Assembly: GCA_009760855.2 (NCBI GenBank)
Contig: WPIO01000349.1
Coordinates: 64,001 to 74,652, forward strand
From: Cristatella mucedo
Taxonomy: Eukaryota; Bryozoa; Phylactolaemata; Cristatellidae
Length of the DNA stretch: 10,652 bases
Reading direction: 5' to 3'
Part shown: piece after piece, positions 7,663 to 10,652 of the stretch
Layout of the letters: the number at the start of each line of letters is the position of its first letter
Position numbering within the stretch: position 1 is the stretch's first letter
Notes under the pieces: generated by a model
What the model was told of the DNA's origin: nothing
The model's input: the letters and a program-made list of their open reading frames with translations, nothing else
The model's database searches: none
Translations under genes and position numbers: made by a program

Positions 7663-8527
7663 TAACTTGCAACTCCTCTCTTACAAAACTTTTTTTAACA
7701 TCATCTACGAAAAATCTAACTGGTTGTTTTTTCAATACCATTATTCTAACAATAGTATGTTTAGTCAAGCTCCATATTGGATCCGTAGCTCTTCTTCTTT
7801 TTTCATCTTCTCCTTCACCTGGTTCTAGTAAATATCTAACAGTTGTTCCAAGTTCTAACAATTTTTCTTGTTCTCCAACTTTTCTATGATATTTTGGTAT
7901 ATTTAATTTTACCGATTCTTTTTTTATTGCCCTTACAGGTTCTTCACCAATTGATCTTGTAACACTATTATTTAGATAATCAATAATCTTTGGTAAATTA
8001 TAAATCCATTCTTTATTTCTAGTAAAATCTCCATTATTAATGTTTTCTAATTCTTTTTCATACTGCGCCATAAATGCTCTCTCTGCCACAGTTCTATTCA
8101 TTCTTTCAACAAGTGCAACATTCTTTTTACTTCTAGCTTCTATAACTTGTGTTTCATGTCTTTTCATTTCTTTAGCGAATTCTCCTTTAAACTCACTACC
8201 AGGATCTACTGTTATCTTCTTTGGCCAATTCAATAAACTTTTTGTATAAATATCTATTATAGCTTGGGTTACTTCTTTAGAAGACTTTGTTTTAAGTGGT
8301 CTCGAATCTTTATATCTGCTAGCAACGTCAATAACACTCAAAGCATATTTGTATCCAGAATCATTTGGCATATACAGAATGTCTGCTTGATGGCTCTCAT
8401 TAGGTTTAACCTCATCAAAGAAACCTTTTGGAATTACTTTTGGTCTTGGTTTGAATATCTGACTTATATCAGAGTCTGGGTTAAATTTCCCTTCCTTTTT
8501 TCTTTCATTTAGAGTTAAAAATGACAT
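7649..8527 (-). CDS. retroviral/Polinton-type DDE integrase (rve family)
   Basis: It would catalyse insertion of the element's DNA into host chromosomes. The RNase-H-fold catalytic core is readable: Asp49 in HQADILYMP, Asp108 in TVDPGSEFKGEF and Glu141 in NVALVERMNRTVAERAF, giving D-58-D-32-E, slightly shorter than the common 35-residue second gap. After the core, residues 170-225 resemble the linker of Polinton and Ginger integrases. A C-terminal small-barrel (SH3/chromo-like) domain follows, recognisable as ATDPIWSLTKHTIVRI and ending in SFVREELQVIKQD, comparable to the pattern before the typical 'eELq' end of Polinton-type integrases. The usual N-terminal HHCC zinc domain is absent from the 48 residues before Asp49. 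The 292-residue frame is open with all three catalytic residues, so the enzyme may be functional. It starts 9 bp from the divergent zinc-protein gene and shares its CTATAG motif. Confidence 0.9.
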   Translation of the reverse strand: MSFLTLNERKKEGKFNPDSDISQIFKPRPKVIPKGFFDEVKPNESHQADILYMPNDSGYKYALSVIDVASRYKDSRPLKTKSSKEVTQAIIDIYTKSLLNWPKKITVDPGSEFKGEFAKEMKRHETQVIEARSKKNVALVERMNRTVAERAFMAQYEKELENINNGDFTRNKEWIYNLPKIIDYLNNSVTRSIGEEPVRAIKKESVKLNIPKYHRKVGEQEKLLELGTTVRYLLEPGEGEDEKRRRATDPIWSLTKHTIVRIMVLKKQPVRFFVDDVKKSFVREELQVIKQD

Positions 8528-8536
8528 TCTATAGAA
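8528..8536. promoter_or_regulatory. bidirectional CTATAG motif between divergent starts
   Basis: The whole gap between the integrase ATG (minus, 8527) and the zinc-protein ATG (plus, 8537) is nine bases, with the palindrome CTATAG at 8529-8534. It therefore presents TATAG to both genes, 1 nt before one ATG and 2 nt before the other. Confidence 0.5.
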
Positions 8537-8854
8537 ATGGAAATATTTTGTGAAAGCTGTTTGACAACGTTTAGCGAAATTGAATACTTAGAGTCAGGTC
8601 ACCCAGTTTGTAAAAAGGTTAAACGAAGGCCAAAGTTAAAGTATGAAATGCGTTGCGATATCTGTGATTTAGATAGTACAGAAACAGAATTCGATTGTGG
8701 TATTGTAAGAAACAATAAAATAATCATTTGTGCCGATTGTTATTATGCAAGAAATAAATATTCTAAACAAAGACCTACTAAGATATACTGTTTAGCAAAG
8801 AAACACTTTAAAAAAAAAGGTGTTCCGAGCTATTCTGCATTCACCATTGTTTAG
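8537..8854 (+). CDS. cysteine-rich zinc-binding protein (105 aa)
   Basis: No family name can be given. The metal-ligand pattern is clear: C5-x2-C8 with H22-x2-C25 forms one possible zinc knuckle. C40-x2-C43 (CDIC) with C65-x2-C68 (CADC) forms a zinc-ribbon-like pair, with C54, C85 and H90 as further candidates. Between the two knuckles is a basic stretch (KKVKRRPKLKYE), and the C-terminal third is basic as well (ARNKYSKQRPTK, KKHFKKKG), which suits nucleic-acid binding. It could be a transcription factor of the element, or a partner of the integrase, whose own zinc domain is missing; both ideas are inference from position. The frame is intact and the start is supported by TATAG 2 nt upstream. 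Confidence 0.7.
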   Translation: MEIFCESCLTTFSEIEYLESGHPVCKKVKRRPKLKYEMRCDICDLDSTETEFDCGIVRNNKIIICADCYYARNKYSKQRPTKIYCLAKKHFKKKGVPSYSAFTIV

Positions 8855-8868
8855 AACACGAATCAATA

Positions 8869-8979
8869 ATGCATATTGCAAAATTGTTTCCATTAATAAA
8901 AGGCAAACGCAAAGCAACTAAATTAAAAGAATTAATTGTATTACTTGTCCATTTGTACTTTTCAGGTACTTATATATGA
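8869..8979 (+). CDS. possible 36-aa hydrophobic peptide
   Basis: A short frame begins MHIAKLFPLIKGKRKATK and continues with a hydrophobic helix (LIVLLVHLYF) before a stop at 8977-8979. It starts 14 bp after the zinc-protein stop and overlaps the end of the fibre-like gene by 18 bp, echoing the tail-to-tail overlap at 7649-7662. A basic amphipathic head plus a membrane helix would suit a small viral membrane or lytic peptide. Its length makes chance quite possible, and it has no TATAG before its ATG. Confidence 0.3.
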   Translation: MHIAKLFPLIKGKRKATKLKELIVLLVHLYFSGTYI

Positions 8980-9713
8980 AACTAAGAGATTAACTTTCAT
9001 ATTTCCTATGTTATCAGTATAATAATAACCAGCAGGCAATCTATTAAAATAAGCGTAATACTTAAAATCTGTACCATTAGATGAAGTATTTATAGCACGT
9101 ATATCACCTGATACTATTAAAGGATCGCTGTTTTGCTTTAATTGAATGCAATTAGATGATCCGACTACCATAGCGCTAAGTATTATTAATGGCGGACTAT
9201 TTTTATTTTGCCAAGAATATGCAGTAGAAATATTAATAATAGAATTCATTGCTCTAAGTGATAATGTAAGTTCAACAACTTCTGTTACTTTTTTAACTGT
9301 TCTATCAACATAAGATTTTGTTGCAGCATCACTTGGATTAACTGGTTCAGCAACATGTTGGAGTAGTAACACTAGAATTCCAGTATGTAGAAGTAATAGC
9401 AAAACTATTCATATTTAATTCTCCAGACATTGTATCACCGGATTTTTTAACATAATTTGATACTTGACTTACATTAGCAGCATCTGTAGGATTAACTCCT
9501 GGAGCAAGATTTGTAATTGGTCTATTCTGAAGATTTAAAGAAGTACCACTATTTACAATAAAGTTTGTATCTGCATACGCTTTTTGTTACAGCATCACCA
9601 TCATTCACATGATCTCTCATATTAATAATTCTATTTTCATTTGCATCAAGATCTGATAGAATATAACCGTTTATTCTGCTAACACATTCATCACAATGAT
9701 GTCGACGACTCAT
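8962..9713 (-). pseudogene. phage tail-fibre-like protein gene, broken by two frameshifts
   Basis: Three copies of the fibre module 'N-x-x-DA(A/V)' are visible: NDGDAVTK (9582-9605), NPTDAAN (9473-9493) and NPSDAATKSYVD (about 9304-9339). Between the last two is YVKKSGDTMSGELNM (about 9410-9454), a hallmark of bacteriophage tail-fibre and adhesin stalks that form trimeric coiled structures. A 105-residue C-terminal part follows (SLRAMNSIINISTAYSWQN...), perhaps a receptor-binding head. The three modules lie in three different frames, so at least two single-base shifts occurred, one at an A/T homopolymer near 9581-9586 and one between about 9345 and 9410. The proposed start MSRRHHCDEC at 9713 follows TATAG directly. 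In phages such proteins bind the host surface; a similar role here is inference. Only the last 146 codons (from 9402) are open in one piece. Confidence 0.75.
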
Positions 9714-9718
9714 CTATA
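9714..9718 (-). promoter_or_regulatory. TATAG motif abutting the fibre-gene start
   Basis: On the minus strand, TATAG is immediately followed by ATG at 9713. The plus strand also reads TATAG at 9717-9721, but no gene starts there. Confidence 0.4.
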
Positions 9719-9729
9719 TAGTTACTAAT

Positions 9730-10073
9730 TTAAAATTTTGATCTATCAAGTACTTTTTTAACAATTGGAACTATTCTTGAAAATCTACAAGGATCATCTT
9801 CTGGTCTACTACTTGAATCAACATCTTTTTATATAATACTTTATATCATAACCGTTTTCTTTCTTATTATTAAATCTACATATATTTGCTTATAATATCA
9901 AACTCAAAATCGAAATACTTTTCATCTTTAAGCAAAAGCATAAAAATTGGTTCTCTAATCGGCATATCAAAATCTACACAAGGAATTCTAACATTACCAG
10001 CTGCTACATAATCTAATGGAGGTTCTTCACAGTTCAATCCAGGAACAAAAATCTCAAACTCAGAGTAAAACAT
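9730..10073 (-). pseudogene. unknown protein, frameshifted
   Basis: An open frame of 65 codons starts MFYSEFEIFVPGLNCEEPPLD and stops at 9876. Further along the same strand, a different frame reads SSSRPEDDPCRFSRIVPIVKK and ends at 9730-9732, 16 bp before the fibre gene's ATG. The two probably belonged to one gene of about 115 codons. I recognise no family. The N-terminal part has an alternation of acidic and hydrophobic residues and the motif GNVRIPCVDFDMPIREPIF. It begins only 3 bp after the end of the nuclease relic, so the three leftward genes form a tight series. It has no TATAG before its start. Confidence 0.5.
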
Positions 10074-10076
10074 TCA

Positions 10077-10527
10077 CTAAGTTTTTAAAACATGTAAACC
10101 TAGTAAACACTTTGCACGATATTGTTTAGTATAAAAATCATCAATGATATTCTACTCCATAAACATTTTATTTCAACTAAAGTATTGCTATCTATTATTC
10201 CATCAGGAGAATATCTATATACACCATCATATCCTAAAACAATCGTTTGCATTATCAGAGTTTTACTTTTAGTTTCATTTCTAAAACTTAGCAGCAATAG
10301 GTTCAAATACTTTACCGAATATCATTGGAGGAAATCTCATAAGTAGAATTGTTAGCAAATAGTTTTTTAGTTTTCTATTTGCAATTAATGTTCTATATCA
10401 GTTTCACTCTGATCACCAAATACAAGCATCATTTCCAGCACAGAGTAAACCTCTGAGCCTCCAATATTCAGACATTGAATTATTTTTTCCACTCATCTGA
10501 ACCGTGTACAAAATCAAATTTATTCAT
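10077..10527 (-). pseudogene. YqaJ/lambda-exonuclease-type nuclease relic
   Basis: The family digests one strand of double-stranded DNA ends to feed single-strand-annealing recombination in phages and large DNA viruses. The start at 10527 (MNKFDFVHGSDEW) carries the N-terminal 'GsxEW' signature at about 10489-10506. The catalytic signature follows at about 10210-10160: YSPDGIIDSNTLVEIKC, with Asp (10202-10204), Glu (10172-10174) and Lys (10166-10168) in the order D-x9-E-x-K expected for the metal site. A further frame reads DDFYTKQYRAKCLLG towards the C-terminus, similar to the Q-rich helix after the active site in this family. Stops and frameshifts (one just after EWKK in an A-run, one after VEIKC) separate the parts, so this copy is inactive as read. 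About 150 codons in all is short for the family, so some sequence may also be lost. Confidence 0.7.
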
Positions 10528-10534
10528 TATATTT

Positions 10535-10652
10535 CTTGTGATGTGAAGCATGAAGCACCGTAGCACGAAGCCATGCGACACGCTGTGGCTTTCGAAAAAG
10601 AGTAGAGCTGTTAACTAAGTCATAACGTATTTTCGTCTACCACGTGATCCAC
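10535..10652. repeat. GC-richer right flank, candidate degenerate terminal inverted repeat
   Basis: The AT-rich coding texture stops here. The reverse complement of this flank shows, in the same order as 6312-6515, ACGTTAT, TAG, CAG and TTCGT. The CAG-to-TTCGT spacing is identical (41 nt) and the ACGTTAT-to-CAG spacing is similar (18 versus 20 nt). TGTCGCATGGC also resembles TGTCGCTCGGC at 6466-6476. Locally there are three short GAAGC repeats (10545-10571). The match is patchy and the window ends within it. Confidence 0.35.

Noticed and set aside
8537-8854. Zinc protein as a detached HHCC domain of the integrase
   Set aside because: Its ligands are C-x2-C and H-x2-C in the wrong order for HHCC (H-x3-H then C-x2-C), and it is encoded on the other strand.
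6540-10530. Bacterial or prophage contamination as the simplest reading of the island
   Set aside because: The integrase is of the rve retroviral/Polinton type rather than a phage tyrosine or serine recombinase, no ribosome-binding sites precede the starts, and the flanks carry animal retrotransposons. Contamination at an assembly join cannot be fully excluded without reads.

Overview
The window looks like animal (metazoan) nuclear DNA, most likely from a cnidarian such as a coral; that host guess is an inference. Positions 1-6300 hold no intact host gene. They contain decayed 3' ends of non-LTR retrotransposons with the conserved reverse-transcriptase tail (LHWLQIK / LQWLPVKHRID, then AFSWYGPKSW / AFLSCAPKAW) and AAT/ATT microsatellite tails, a diverged repeat present three times, a possible LTR fragment and ordinary AT/GC-mixed intergenic or intronic DNA.

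At about 6312 the texture changes. A GC-richer inverted-repeat block (6312-6515) leads into a strongly AT-rich, densely coding island (about 6540-10530), and a GC-richer block with weak similarity to the left one follows (10535-10652). The island is organised like a small virus or virus-derived transposon. Rightward it has a 219-aa unknown protein and a 132-aa two-membrane-segment protein. Leftward and tail-to-tail with the latter is a DDE integrase of retroviral/Polinton type. Head-to-head with the integrase, only 9 bp away, is a rightward cysteine-rich zinc protein. A leftward row of three damaged genes follows: a lambda-exonuclease/YqaJ-type nuclease, an unknown protein, and a protein with the DAATKSYVD and SGDTMSGELNM modules known from bacteriophage tail fibres.

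Two things stand out. First, the gene mix: an animal-type integrase beside phage-type fibre and recombination-nuclease genes, with no capsid, DNA polymerase or packaging ATPase visible. Second, five of the proposed starts have TATAG 0-4 nt before the ATG, and one palindromic CTATAG lies in the 9-bp gap between the divergent integrase and zinc-protein starts. This looks like a start-proximal promoter of the kind some large DNA viruses and virophages use for late genes.

The genes from 6565 to 8854 are open, whereas those from 8962 to 10527 carry several single-base frameshifts, some in A/T runs. The element is therefore either an ageing integrated copy or is affected by sequencing error. I could run no searches, so all family assignments come from motifs read by eye.
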